DNA of 64,000 nucleotides from Diospyros lotus (GCF_014633365.1 NC_068346.1:30546639-30610638); one strand, 5' to 3'. Positions 1 through 12,848 are shown, counted from the first letter of the stretch. Numbers and translations: made by a program. Notes: generated from the letters alone by a model not told the origin.

Positions 1-2886
1 AGAGAATACCTTGCACAGTGTCTTTTCCCTTCTCTGCCTCTATTGAAGTCAAAGAAAATGCCCGTCCTGAAGGATCATGAACGAGGAAACAAAGTATGCA
101 ACGGAAGCGTTTTAATCAAAAAACGTTCCTCGTATTGATAAGAATCTAGGAGATTTACTTTTGCGGCGGATTACCGGACGGAATGGAGCGATGGGAGCTT
201 CTTCGCGTGGTGGAGACGATGGCTGTCCTGCTAGCCTTCGGCTCCGTCGCATCAGAACTCAAACGCACCCTTTCGATCTTCCGGAGTATGACTCGAACTC
301 GTGGCCTCTCTTCGGTGAAGAAGAATGAAAAACAACTTAAATGAAAAAACAACTAAAGAGAGATATATATAGGGAGAACCCTAGGGTTAAAACCCTAGTG
401 GGCCAAACCCTAATGGGCCAAGATCTTTTAATTAATTTTCTAATTGGGTTAGCCCAATTAATTAATTAAAAACCCTAATGAACTATTATTTTATTCTAGC
501 CCAATGGACCATTCTGAATAAAATAATTCTCTCTCAATGTAATTCATCCAACAAGCCAAATGTATTAAAAAATACATGAATTACATCGAGCTACCCCGGG
601 GACCAAAAGACAAATTATTCACGGCTACTAAAATGACCAAAATATCCCTGCTACCTAGTAGCTATATTTTGTCATTCTAAGTGTTCCAACTATCACCATA
701 TGGTAACACTGACCCCACGAATAATTTTGCATATGCCATGTCTTTGACCTACTAGTGTAATGACGAAAATACCCCTCTGCGTAACACCCATCATTTAGAA
801 AGGAATAATGTACTAACACCTTTCTAAATGACTTCTACCATCCTTAGATCACTAGTCCAATAATCCGTGACTACTCGAATGTACTTGCTTATCACTGGGA
901 GCTACCCAGAAGCACACACTCTTAAGTCACGTTCCCAGGGCCCTGGATTATTCGATTATTCTTGGACAATCACAAGGGGGTGAATCACAGAAACTATCTT
1001 GTATTAGTCTGTCTTAGCTAATTAGAAACCATACTCCCAACTCAAAAGGATATTGATCTTTGATAGACCTCACCTACAATGAATCTAAGAATATAGCTCT
1101 AGGTTCACTAAACCACCAACTAATACTCAAGTATTAGAGTACTCGTCCACGTAGTAGCAGTGATAGACTAGCTCCATGATAATTAGTACTTTGTCATTAG
1201 CTTCTATCACAGGTCCACTCTACGCATTCCAAATGCGCTTGTACAATTAGAGTAAACGGACTGTTTACTGGCTAAGGCAAGCCATCCTCCATTAGGATCT
1301 ATTGCACAATGATCTTATCATGATAGAATGCCCAGTTCTATCAAAAGATCAAGAGTAATATTTTCTTGCTTATTAAGTACCCATGATTCATGCCTAACTG
1401 TGAAGAACGACCCATCACATGAATCACTTACTTAATAGCATGGACACCTTTCCAACAATTAAATGCAAATAATATATGTGCCATAAACTGAATAAAAGAA
1501 ACATCATTACCATAAATTAAACAAAACGTGTCTTTAGGGCATACATTTCCAACACGTCCCTGGGTGTGGGGTCGACCAGCGTCTATGGTGCCCTGTCTTG
1601 GTGGTAGTGCCAATGGTGGTGTTATCCCCTGAAGTCTCGGCAGTGGTTGCCTTTGTCCCATCTTGTTGCCTTGGTTCCCATACTTCTATCCTCCTTGTTG
1701 TGGCGACTGTCTGCAAACATTAGACGTATGCCCCTTTCTTCCACATCGGTAGTAAGTCACCTCCCTGTTTCCCGTTATACCCTTCCCTTGTGGACAGTCA
1801 TTCTTCATATGCCTTACATACTCCTTGATGCCTCTTTCCACAAGTTGTGCAAGGAGGAATGTCAACTACATTACCAAAAAACCCTTATGCTCCCTTCCTT
1901 TTCCTGTCATTGCCTTGCCCTCGAGCTGAACCTGATCCCCAGTCGGCTGCCTGAACTGCCCTTAGCTCACTTCTCTTCTTCTCTATGATATGTGCCCTCT
2001 GCACCAGTGTAGCATAATCCATGATCTGTGCACCGGCTAGGTGAAATCTGATGTCCACTCGTAGACCTCTTTGGAACTTAGTTGCTTTCTTTTCCTCGGT
2101 ACATACCAACTCAGGAACGAATCGTGCCAGAGAGATGAACTCCTCTTCATACTACGCTACCGTCCTATTGTCCTATGTCAGTTCAATAAACTCATATGTC
2201 TTCTGATTTCGGACCCAAGCTGGAAAGTAGTTGGCATTGAAAAGCTCTCTAAACTCCGCCCATGACGGCTCCCTGCCCACAAACCTCTGTCGAACTGTCT
2301 CCCACCACTTTTTAGCTTCTCCTCGAAACAAATATGTAGCCAACTGTACCTTCTGGGTGTCATTGCACCCTATTGTCCGAATGTGCTTCTCCATTGCCAT
2401 CATCCACTCCTCCGCTGCCAAAGCGTCGGTCCCTCCACGAAACTCTGAAGGTCTTAGTGCCATGAAATTCCTTACCAACTGGCTCCCGGTATTGCCATCC
2501 ACTCGATGGGGCTCCACCTCCTGTGGCGCTGGGTTTGGAGTCTGACCACTAATGTTCTCATTCAAGCTTGGTTCATTCCTCGCTCCAGGTGGTACTTGCT
2601 CTTGCCTTCCTTGATGCACCATAAAATTCTCAAAGTGCCTCAACATAGCAGTCATTGTGCCCCTCAACTCACCAACCTCCTGGCGCAAGTCTGCCATTGA
2701 CTCCGCTGGAGTGGCCGGTACAGGTGCAAGTGTAGGGGTAGGAATAGGTGTAGGCTCAGGAATGGGTTTAGGAACTGGAGTAGGGATGGCTCGGTTGCCT
2801 TGGGCACGGGTCGGCGGTCTTCCTCGTCGTCTATTAGACACAATTCTAACTCTACCCAAACCTAGGTGTACAGAGACTCCTCTCAC
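1..2886 (-). pseudogene. Gypsy (Tekay-like) gag and start of pol, interrupted by a solo LTR
   Basis: Minus-strand retrotransposon gag beginning at the ATG at 2886. The frame 2886-2173 holds a proline-rich N-terminus and then the retrotransposon gag core, with EEWMMAMEKHIRTIG and FRGEAKKWWETVRQRF readable. It ends at a TAG where the family normally has glutamine, is followed closely by a second TAG, and resumes through 2109-1885 (LVQRAHIIEKKR) with later stops and frameshifts. A decayed zinc-knuckle region follows near 1850-1700. The frame at 1661-1560 continues across the inserted LTR into bases 67-1, where it reads GRAFSLTSIEA, the usual sequence between zinc knuckle and protease in plant Gypsy elements. 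The rest of pol lies left of the window. Clade (Tekay/Del) is inferred from the gag sequence and the long LTR. Confidence 0.85.
68..1554 (-). mobile_element. Solo LTR (1,487 bp) inserted in Gypsy gag-pol, TSD CGTCC
   Basis: Read on the minus strand the element begins TGTTGGAAATGTATGCCC (at 1554) and ends GATCCTTCA (at 68). It is flanked by the direct repeat CGTCC at 63-67 and 1555-1559. The two sides belong to one Gypsy reading frame, which supports the boundaries independently. A TATATATATC promoter-like motif lies near 360-372 in the LTR sense direction. No internal region or second LTR is present, so this is a solo LTR left by LTR-LTR recombination. The TGTTGGAAATG start resembles plant Copia LTRs; that assignment is inference. 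Confidence 0.85.
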
Positions 2887-2898
2887 TTCCTAACTTAC

Positions 2899-2910
2899 GC
2901 TCTGATCTCA
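2899..2910 (-). other. Degenerate primer binding site of the first Gypsy element
   Basis: On the minus strand the sequence reads TGAGATCAGAGC, a two-mismatch version of the initiator-Met tRNA primer site TGGTATCAGAGC. It lies only 12 bases upstream of the gag ATG at 2886, so this element has no room for a leader ORF. Confidence 0.6.
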
Positions 2911-4019
2911 AAATTATAAGGGCTCACTCTCGAATATTCCCGCTAGCATAGGATATTCGAAGGAGGTCATCACAGAGATGGTATAAAACAAACCATAATA
3001 AAATAAACAACTCAATTCATTACTAGCAGCGGAAACTAAATTGAGGTTCAGTTACACTTCTAATATCTCATAAGTTTGGGGCTCGAAGGCTATATAATAT
3101 AATTAAGAGGCTCTAATGTTACCTAACAAAATCAAAATCATTTCATCTCAAGCCTCACCAAAATGCTAATAAGATCTTCTAGTTAGGACGCGTTCCCGTA
3201 CACCACTATCCTTAGGCCTTAGTCCCACTGGACTCGCCCCCAATAATAGCCTTCCCTTTACTTGGAATGGCAAAGAAGATCAAGTGAGCCACAAGGCTCA
3301 GCAAGTTCTAGGACAATAAACAATGAGCAGGAACCAACAATAAGGTGACACCAAAAGAGTAATCAGGAACTGGACAGTTTCATACAAGATTCATAATTTA
3401 TGACCTTATCAGTTTCAATTTAAATGTATCATGTCACCATATATTATTATGCAAATGTACATATAACATTAATTATTAGAATCAAATCTCGTAGGCTCGC
3501 AAGCCATTAAACAACATATGCTAAAGTGCATCAAGAGAATAAAAACTCACATTCAATACGGAGCCAACCTACCGGCTATGGCCACCTCGTCCCGTGCCAG
3601 GTGCTCTAGGGTACCTTTCCCTCCGTGCAAAATAATAGGTGCGCAAAATTTAGTAACAATGGTATATATATATATCATATTTTGACATGCCATTTATGAA
3701 ATCACGCAAGGTTACTGACCTTGTTGCCATGCTCTCAAATGCATAAATAAGTATCCACATGGTTTAATACCACATATTGATGACAAATATACCTCCACAA
3801 AAAGTTTCAAATTTATGATTAGAGTTCCCATGCAACTAAAAGTACCACATCAAGTACATTAGCTTTATTAATCTTTACACACAATGCCATTTAATTTATT
3901 GGCCATATTCCAATGACTATTAAAAATGCAAGGAAAATTTTGGTATGAATTCTCATAAATTTGGGCATATTCAAAAATTATTTAATAGCTAATTAAATAA
4001 TGCTCATGGCAACATACAA

Positions 4020-4440
4020 TGGGTGCGTGGGTGTTAAATATGTGTATACATATATATATATATATATTATTTGGGTGCTCTTAAACTTATAAAGAATAGC
4101 AACACACATATACATATATATATTTTAAGTGCCTTACGCTGGTTTTTTAAAACTTACAGAGAATAGCAAACTTACATATACATATATATAAATATTATTT
4201 AAGTGCTCTTAAACTTACAGAGAATAATAACACACATATACATATATATATATATTTTAAGTGCCTTACGCCTTCAGTGAGTGTTCAACATGGTATTAAA
4301 CCTATATACATATATATATATATTATTTGGGTGCTTATGTCCACAGTGGGTTTACATATTTGATAGCATGTAAAGATAGTAAAATAAAACAGAGACTAAA
4401 TGGATGCTAAACATACGTATACAAATATATATATATACAT
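4020..4440. repeat. TA-microsatellite ladder with repeated spacer in LTR
   Basis: Blocks of CATATACATATATATA alternate with related spacers containing AAACTTACAGAGAATA and TTTAAGTGCCTTACGC. Four or five imperfect copies occur at roughly 60-120 bp spacing. A second group of TA tracts (4700-5400) separates unrelated-looking short segments. Confidence 0.7.
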
Positions 4441-4706
4441 AAGTATAATTAAAGAAAGAGAGAGAAGGCTTTTGTACTAAAAGTCTACCTTTACAATATG
4501 AGAAAATTATCTTACATTAGAATTAAATAAAATCTAATAATCTATTTTCTCATAGGTCTTAAAGCCCTCACTCTCTCTCTCTACTGGCGCATATATGAAC
4601 CTATAGATGGGTGGATGGAATATGGCCAGGGGGTAGTCAGATGTATCAGTAAGGGGAAAGAGCTCCTACCTGGCCACCCTTTCACGTTTATATATCTAGG
4701 TATATA

Positions 4707-4740
<34 letters not shown>

Positions 4741-4870
4741 AATGGGCCAGCTGGAATGGGGCAACTAAGTAACGTGTATATATATATATATATGGTCACT
4801 GGTTGTTCGGCTGGAACAAGGGACCCAAATGGCTGAAAATGTATATATGTATATATATATATATCAGTGT

Positions 4871-4938
4871 TACTCGGCTGGATCAAACAATGAAGCTGTT
4901 CATTTACTCGGCTGGATCAAACAATGAAGCTGTTCATT
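4871..4938. repeat. Perfect 34-bp tandem duplication in LTR
   Basis: A 34-bp unit beginning TACTCGGCTGGATCAAAC occurs at 4871-4904 and again at 4905-4938 without visible differences, which indicates a recent local duplication inside the LTR. Confidence 0.9.
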
Positions 4939-6136
4939 TATATATATATATACATATATATGGATTTTGCTCGACTGAAACAGGGGAGCCATTTCTGTTT
5001 ATATATATATATATATGGTTTTTGCTTGGAACAGGGCATCCATGGCCGAACGTGTGTATGTATATATATATGTATGTAAGATTCAAAAAGGCATGGGGGA
5101 TATATAAATGGAGCAAGCTGGGTCTTATATCGGATGGGTTCAATTATGGCGTCGGATGACTAGCTTATACAGATATGAAAATGAGCAAATCCTCGTATCT
5201 TCATCTACCGAAAAAAATACCATTCACAAAAGGGAAACTCAAGGTGAAATATATATATGGACAATCATATGTGAAAAAGGAACTCACTGGTATAGAGAAA
5301 TGTATACTTATATATCTACATAGGGACATTCCTGGCTGAATAAGAACTCCATAATGAATAAACATGCTGATATGTGTATATATATATATAGCGAATTTGG
5401 AACAGGGGCTAATCATGGAGATTAACAACTTGGAAAAATAGTCTAAGAAAACTTGCTGAAAGTTAAAGAGGTTGAGTAAGACTTGCAGCAACAGCAGAGA
5501 TAACAATAACCATTATGAATAGAGGAACTTGCCTGATGAGGTGCAAAAACTCCCCAACAACAGAAAACACACAGCAATGAGTGAAGAAGAAGATGCAATG
5601 CAACAGTGGGCAACATGGGTAAATTATAGGTGCTGAAAGTAGGGATATGGTCTCTGCAAAAAAATAAAAGATATAGCAGAAAAGGCTGCTAGACTGCACT
5701 GTTTCCCCGTCCCAAAAGACTAATTTGCCCCCTTTTTTTTTTTTTGTAATGGACAAGCTTTTTGGGGTGTTTTTGACATTTGGCAATTATTTTTATTTTA
5801 ATTTCTTTTTCTTCTTTTCTTTTTCACATAATAAAATTTAAATCTCTTTAATCATTGGGCCCAAGCCCAACCCAACAATTTATTTAACCCACCTGATAAA
5901 CCCATGAACTCATTTAATTATTTAAATGGAGTCCAAAACATTAATTTCTCAAATTCTTAAAAATTATACCCATACACTTAAATTCATGATCACATGCACT
6001 AAGAAAATTTCATATTAATCTAAAATCATTTCATGCCATCAAAATAAATTGTTAAAATACTTCGACCCACATTTAGAATGCTCTTGAGTTAAAATTAAAT
6101 ATGAAAAACACCTAAACCCAATTTAGGGTCATTACA

Positions 6137-7464
6137 AACGTAGTGGAGATCATGACCGATTATAGTGCTGCGGAATTCTTCCGTATGTGTTGCATATGAC
6201 AATATGTAAATAACCCTCAGAATAGGAGATGAAATGTGTAGTACATTAGGATTGTTCATGGGAGATTATCCCATCCCCATATATAGTACTCTACAAAGGT
6301 CTGAGAGTTAGCATCACCCATGCTGAACTTGCATATGGAACATGCCATGCCAGATTTGAAATGTTCAAATTGAAGGTTAGTTAGTTGAATACTAGTTTTA
6401 GATGGTATCCGTAAATGACATAAAATAAGATCAATCAATTAAACGCAACTATGTAACATATTATGGCTTATGAATGGAAATCAATCGGCTTCTACTTGCT
6501 AACTTTAGAGTACTATTTGACACCAGGCACCTACATGCCTTCATGCCTCCCTGCCCGAGAGGGTGAGGGAGACAGACTAGGAAGAGGGAGTGGGGGTGGT
6601 GGATCAACAAGCCAATCTGGCTAGTCTATCAAGATACTCAGTTTTCATACCTTAACACTTTGGTTGAAATCCAGACTTCCAAAGTTACAGTTAGTAAGCC
6701 AAACAAACTTGTAATTTAGTAGTTCTAAAAAATTGTGTCATAATTATATTGCATCTTTTTTCTTGAGCAATATTTCCCATTTTATAGTGCCACTATGGTC
6801 TTGCATAAAATGGGACACATTAACTTTGTCAAAGTTCTACATGAATCCCCGAGTGAAATTTATTAAATTTCTATAAGTTTCAAGTTCATGTTTCTATACA
6901 CTCAGAACTCTATACTTATTACAGTTATACTTTTTTTACATTCTACACTTTTATCTGGAGATTGACTTGCATCAGGAGGATCGTATAGGAGGTCATTCAC
7001 ACCCCTAATAGATTTCTTCATTGTTAGTTACCCACAAGCTTTGATCGAGATACTCTCCCGTTAAAAAAAAAATTAGTGTTGTATTTGGACAATAATATAA
7101 ATAATTATGTATATTGGAAAAACAAAATGAAGACTTTCATTTTACCTAGAGATGTGGAGGCATAGAGAATCATCATATCAGGCTTTACCATGCCTCTTAT
7201 CACTAACAAACTAATGCATGGGTATCTAAAATCTAACATATGGGGTATCTAAGCAAAAATATAAAAATATATGGACTTTCAAAAGTACATTTTACTCACA
7301 AAGGGTTTTCGCACAATGACCCAAAACCATGGGAAGTTTATGAACCTTTTTGGGCTTGAGTTTAGGTGGCAGGGTTAGGGTATGTTTGAACAAAACATTT
7401 TAATTTGGTATTTGATAACAGTCTAACCTCTCAATTCAACTCACCTTACTTGAGTTGAGGAGCC
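6137..7464. other. Intergenic, no feature recognised
   Basis: AT-rich sequence between the end of the Gypsy LTR and the Harbinger element. I see no open frame with a recognisable domain, no tRNA and no clear repeat structure. Confidence 0.6.
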
Positions 7465-8441
7465 TAAGGGGGCGTTTGGTACGGGAGAAATTTTTACATT
7501 CCTGGGAATGTTAAATTGAGAATCTATATTCCCATGTTTGGTACAATTTTTTTAAAAAAGAATTCTAGGAAAATAGCATTTTCAGGAATTATTTTTAATC
7601 AACTTTCCCATAAAAAGATTTTCATGGGAAGGGCCAGAAATCTTAGACTCCCATGGACAAGAAAAACTTTTTAACAAATAAAAAGACTAAAACACCCACC
7701 CTCTTATAACCCCCTCCCCCACACATATATATGCCCCTATTTATGTTCTCCTTCTACCCTAATCAGCCACTATTATAATCTGCGTTTCCCTTGTTGCGGC
7801 GCTGTGACGTGGGCATTTCCCTTGCAATTTTTCTTCCATCTTTCTATCTCAACCTGTCAGCCATTTATTCTTCCTCCGTTTGAGTGAGTCAAAGAATCAA
7901 ACACAATGAGAGTTAGCCATTATATGTATATACTATATTCAATAGATATAATATATTACATGTATATAATATATTCTTCCATCTCAGCTTTGTTATTACT
8001 GTAACTTGTATATGATATATAATATATTCAATAGATATGTTATGCCATATCCATTAAATTATTTTTTTATTTTTTTTAGATTTTATGTTACTGTTGCATC
8101 AATCAATTGGCCATATTGAACACCTACAATGTTCTGTTATATATATATTTTACATATTATGCATGTTATATGTAATGCTCTACTTTATATATATTTTTAC
8201 ATATTATGCATATACATATGTAATGTTTTGTCTTACGATTTAGTATTTTTATTTATATTTAAGAATAATATTTGTCAATGATGATGGTAATGTTTGTTGT
8301 TTGGAATTTTAATTTGAGGGGGAGTATATTTGATAATATATAGGGTGCAAATTAGATTAGCTTTGGATTGATATATTTGATAATAATTTATATACTAAAT
8401 GAATTAAAAAGTTATAAATGTACTTTTTTTTATGTTAGATT

Positions 8442-9788
8442 ATGGCAACGTTGCACAATGGGAGGAAGCAAAGGCTCATCATTGTACTTATTATGCATTT
8501 GGAGTGTTTGAATCAATTGACTCTATTCTTGATGAATATATGTGCTTTGTTATTAGCTGATTTTGTAAGGAAGAGAACTAGGAAAATGGTAACATGGGAT
8601 TTCCATAGTAGGGCTATGATAAGGAATGCCAATTTTAATATGATTGTTTATATCAATAATACATCTTGTATTGAAAATACAAGAATGGATAGGAGGTCTT
8701 TTTATGTATTGTGTGAGTTACTTAAAACTGTTGGGAAGCTTGAACCAACTAGGCACATGTGTGTGGAAGAGCTTGTTACAATTTTTCTGCACATTTTGGC
8801 TCACGATGTTAAAAATAGAGTTATTAAAAGACAATTCATGAGGTCTGGTGAAACAATAAGTAGACAGTTCAACAAAGTTTTGCATGCAGTATTATGATGT
8901 CATACAATTTTACTCAAACAACCGGAGACAATCCCTGAAAATTCAACTGATGACCGATGGAAATGGTTCAAGGTAACATTAAAAATACATATAAGTTTAG
9001 GTAATGTTAAATTAATAATCATGAAATAAAAACTAATGCTTTTGTAATTTTTTTTATGGAATTAACAGAATTGTCGAGGAGCTTTAGATGGAACATACAT
9101 CAAGTTAAATGTCCTACAAGATGATAAGCCTAGATATCAGACCAAGAAAGGTGATATAGCAACAAATGTGTTAGGAGTTTGTTCTCAAGATTTACAATTT
9201 ATTTACATCTTGCCTGGTTGGGAGGGACCAGCCGCTGATTCTAGGGTACTCAAAGATGCTATATCTCGTAGGAATGGATTAAGGATTCCAAAAGGTACTT
9301 CAATTTATTTGTGGTAAACCCAAGTTTGTTTTGGTTAATTTTTTTTTCAATTGTTTATATGGTTTCTGAGTGTTGGTCACTATTTTTTAGGTTACTACTA
9401 CTTATGTAATGCTGGTTACATGAATGGGGAAGGGTTCCTTGCACCTTATAGAGGGCAAAGATATCATCTTAGTGAATGGAGACATGGGGCACAACCTGCA
9501 ACACCACATGAATTTTTTAATATGAAACACTCATTTGCTAGGAATGTCATAGAAAGATGTTTTGGGATGTTGAAGGGACGTTGGGGAATTTTAAGAGCTA
9601 AGTCATTCTATCCTATTAGAACACAATGCATGATTATAACTGCATGTTACTTGCTTCATAATCATATCAGAAAAGAGATGGCAGTTGACCCTTTAGAAGA
9701 TCGTATATTTGACATGGAAGAACATGAAGATATTCTGGAAGCTGATAGGATAACTCATGTAGAGACATCTGATGCTTGGACATGTTAG
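8442..9788 (+). pseudogene. Harbinger DDE transposase, broken
   Basis: Three exons are inferred. Exon 1 (8442-8972) ends before GTAACA; exon 2 (9069-9294) and exon 3 (9391-9788) follow canonical GT-AG introns of about 96 bp each. Frames join correctly across both introns. Catalytic-motif candidates are visible: GALDGTYIK early in exon 2, GPAADSRVLKDA later in exon 2, and NVIERCFGMLKGRWGIL in exon 3, matching the D, D and E blocks of DDE_Tnp_4 (HARBI1-like) nucleases. Known family members cut and paste DNA with a MYB-like partner. An in-frame TGA at 8895-8897 interrupts exon 1, upstream of KQPETIPENSTDDRWKWF. The true start could be further upstream, because the ATG follows an AG that could be an acceptor site. 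Confidence 0.88.
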
Positions 9789-10029
9789 AGGGATGACCTT
9801 GCACAACAAATGTTTAACACTTGGAGGAGACGTGTTTGAAATATTCATAATTCCATGTTTCATTTATGTTAATTTGTAATAATTGACAATTCTAAGTGGT
9901 TTCTTAATTTTGTTGTAATGGTGACAATTTTTTTTTGTGATTTGGTTTGTTTTGCCTATGTTATATAATTGTTGTCTTTTTGCTTATGCTTTTCTCTTTA
10001 TATATATTTAACTTTTTTTCCTTCACTAG

Positions 10030-11046
10030 ATGGCAAATAATAGTCAGTCTACAATAAAACGTACTAACCATCAGTGGACATCAGAAGAGGATGCAATACT
10101 TGTTGAGTGTCTAGTTGAAGTTGGGACATCTTGGAAGGGCGACAATGGATTCAAGCCTGGATTTGCTACTCATTTGGAGAAAATGATGCTTGAGAAAATG
10201 CTTGGTTGTACCTTGAAAGCTAACCCTCGTATTGGGTCAAGGATTAAGCAATTAAAGAAGCACTATAATGCAATTTGTGAAATGATGGGGCCTAGGGGCC
10301 CTAGTGGATTTGGTTGGAATAATAAGGACAAATTGATTATGGTTGAAAAGAAATATATAAAGAATGGATAAAGGTAAAATATAGCATTAGATTTGTACTT
10401 TTTTTTCTTTTTTTCATCAATATAGATTTATTCGTCAAATAATTTTTAAAAATAATTCTATTTTGTAGACCCATCCTTCTGCTAAAGGGCTTTATAATAA
10501 GCTATTCCCTTACTTTGATGTATTGTGTCCAATTTTTAGTAAAGATGTAGCTAATGGAGCTGATGCGGAGAATCCATCAGATGCTGTGGAAGCAATGGAC
10601 GAAGAAACTAATGTTACTGAAACTGAGTATGGAGAAGATGGACTTTCGGACTTTATTGAGGAAACCCAACAAATATTCACTAATGACAATAGTGCTAAAG
10701 AGGTTGGGGGATATGTTAGTGGGTCAAATTCTACTAAAAAAGGTAAAGAGAGAGAGAGAGAGAGAGACATGATGATTCAATGATTGAAATGGTATTTGAG
10801 ACTATAGAGAGGCTTGGTCGTGTTTATGAGAGCACTAATGAGAATATTAAGGAGCTGACTTCTTGTTTTAAGCATGAATCTGAGGGAAGTAATAGGAGGA
10901 TGTCAATTTTTGAAGAGCTTATGAAGATTGAAGGATTGACTATTCAAGAGAGGGTTCGAGTTGGTATGACTATATGTAAGGATAGCAAAATAACTGACTT
11001 TTTTATGCAGGTGGATCCTGAACACAAAAAGATGTTGGTGGCCTAA
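10030..11046 (+). pseudogene. Harbinger MYB/SANT-like DNA-binding protein, broken
   Basis: The second gene of the transposon lies 241 bp downstream of the transposase on the same strand. Residues 1-113 contain the Myb/SANT-like domain (WTSEEDAILVECLVEV, SRIKQLKKHYNAI). The family partner protein binds transposon ends and helps import the transposase. The frame breaks at about 10355-10372, where loss of one base seems to have shifted the reading just before a GTAAAA donor; a second exon starts at about 10470 (THPSAKGLYNKLFPYFD). A GA microsatellite at about 10747-10767 causes a second frameshift between an acidic linker and the C-terminal helical region (MIEMVFETIERLGRVYE) ending at 11046. The gene is therefore inactive as read. 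Confidence 0.82.
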
Positions 11047-11710
11047 ACATTGACTGAAAATCCTGGTCTTTAAATTGATGTGAAGACTCTAGTACTTGGA
11101 TTTTATTTTGGTTTGTGGATTTATGTGACTACTTATGTTGTAAACTTTAAATTGATATTAGCACTTGTGAATGCTGAAGTACTTTGGTTTTTATTTTGTC
11201 ATGTCATGATAGTTTTTTAAAATTTCCCTTATGAACTTGTTTGGGTTCTTGTAATACAACGTTTACTTCTTCATGTACAAATAATATTGTGTTCTAGAAT
11301 AGAAAGAACCACCAAAGTAGTGAAGTAGAAGTAGACAACCATGTACTTTTCGTTATTTCAATTATATCCACTACTTGTATTTTCACATATATTGATCTTC
11401 ATGTATCATAAGCTTTATTAGCAACAATTGAATATTTTGTATTCCAAATTCTTTAAAAATAATTAAAGTAGATATTAATATAAACATATATATTATGTAT
11501 ATGTATATTATACATAATGTGTAAAAAAATAGCATTTTTTGACTTCCTAAAGAGTTTTTTTTTTAAGTGACTTAGAGGTTGTGGACTCCAATATTTTATA
11601 TATTAGAATAAATTTATCATTTTTAAACAAAAAAATCAAATAAGGCTAATTTTGGAAAATTAACATGGATTTCCAAGTATGTTGTATTTAAACCAAACAT
11701 AGAAATGTAA

Positions 11711-12848
11711 GGTGGTGTTCTCTTTGTGTTTCAGTTTTGAGTTTTGAGTTTTGAATTCATTTTGAGTTTTGTGTTTTGAGTGTCTGTTTTGAAATTTTTA
11801 AAAACACGTTCTCTTTGTTATTCTGAAAAATTGTTTCTCAAAACAGAAAATTGGAAAATGCGTTTACTTTGAAATTTTATAAAATGTTATTTTATGATAA
11901 TTTATTTAAGAAATTTGATTCAAAATAAATTATAAATTTCATTTAAAGAATTTCAAATATAATACAACTTATATAATTTAATCATATATAATATATTAAA
12001 ATTACAAAGTACATTCTAAGTCATTTTTAATTTCACTCAACTATTAATTTCATAATAAATTTATTTTTACCTATAAATTAAATTTGATATTAATTTTGAG
12101 ATTTAAATTATTCACAACATAAATATTTAAAAAATATATAAAGCATAAAATAACAAAATCTATATTAATTGGGCGTGGAGGCACGGAAGGGAGAAATGGC
12201 AGAAGGCGGTGGTGGGCGACTGGATTTGGGCATGACAGGCGGTGGCGGTGGCGATGGCTTGGGCGTGGAAGGCAGTGGCGGGCAAGAGCGATGGCTGTGG
12301 CGGTGGCAGATCTGGGCGTGGAAGGCAGTGGCTGGCGGTGGCTGTGGCAGATCTGGGCTTGGAGGGCAGTGACAGGCGAGGGCGATGGCGATGGCAGTGG
12401 CGGTGGCGGTGGCGGTGGCAGTGGCCGATCTTGGCATGGAAGGCAGTGGCGATGGAGGATCTAGGCTCGGAGGGCTATAGCGGGCGAGGGAGATGGCAGT
12501 GGCGGGCGGATTTGGGTGTGGCAGTGATGGTCGTGGCGAGCGATTGCAGTGATGGCGGTGGCATGGACGATGGAGGCGATCGAACTTGAATAGAAAAGAA
12601 GAGAAAGAGAAGAGAGAAGAGAGGTTGAAGAAAATGGATGAAAACGGTGGCTGTTTTCCGTGTTTTGGATGGAGGCTGGTTTTGGCTGAAAACAGCCAAA
12701 ACGTGTTTTTGGCATTTTGAGTTTTTTGTGTAAATTTTTTGTGTGTTTTGCAAAATGCGTTTTTGAAAATGAGTAAGTAAACACGTTTTGAGTGTTTTGA
12801 AAAACTGAAAATGGAAAACAGGCTGAAAATGCCAAAAAGAACAGCCCC
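11711..12848. mobile_element. Nested Harbinger-like TIR element, TSD TAA
   Basis: The left end starts GGTGGTGTTCTCTTTGTG. The right end read inward starts GGGGCTGTTCTTTTTGGC. Both ends are flanked by TAA (11708-11710, 12849-12851), and the subterminal regions are rich in TTTTGAGTTTTGAG. It carries no transposase, so it is non-autonomous. It sits inside the 7468-13005 transposon and therefore inserted later. The TIR match is imperfect and the superfamily assignment rests mainly on the TAA duplication. Confidence 0.65.
12169..12590. repeat. GC-rich degenerate minisatellite inside the nested element
   Basis: An abrupt GC-rich block in AT-rich surroundings, made of imperfect repeats of GGCGGTGGC and of a longer unit containing GGGCGTGGAAGGCAGTGGC. 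Open frames on both strands are low-complexity (Gly/Arg/Trp or Ala/Thr/Pro) and show no domain. It could be expanded repeat sequence or an unrecognisable captured exon. Confidence 0.75.

Larger units (their letters stand above)
2911..6136 (-). repeat. 5' LTR (about 3.2 kb) of the minus-strand Gypsy element
   Basis: Read on the minus strand the LTR starts TGTAATGACCCTAAATTGGG at 6136 and runs to the primer binding site near 2911. Its length suits Tekay/Del chromoviruses. The middle is dominated by TA/TG microsatellites that separate short unique blocks. A perfect 6-bp hairpin (TGAGCC-ACAA-GGCTCA) lies at 3285-3300. Open frames inside this LTR are low-complexity Ile/Tyr translations of the TA repeats and are not genes. 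The inner end is uncertain because no clean CA terminus is visible. Confidence 0.75.

Noticed and set aside
1141..1400. tRNA or other small RNA gene candidates in the LTRs and intergenic DNA
   Set aside because: I looked for cloverleaf-like A- and B-box patterns here and elsewhere and found none convincing; a tRNAscan-SE run would decide.
1428..1661. 77-codon ORF crossing the solo LTR border
   Set aside because: It fuses gag remnant to LTR sequence and is an artefact of the insertion.
4581..5323. Several open frames rich in Ile-Tyr on both strands
   Set aside because: They are translations of TA and TATG microsatellites inside an LTR; no domain, and overlapping frames on both strands look alike.
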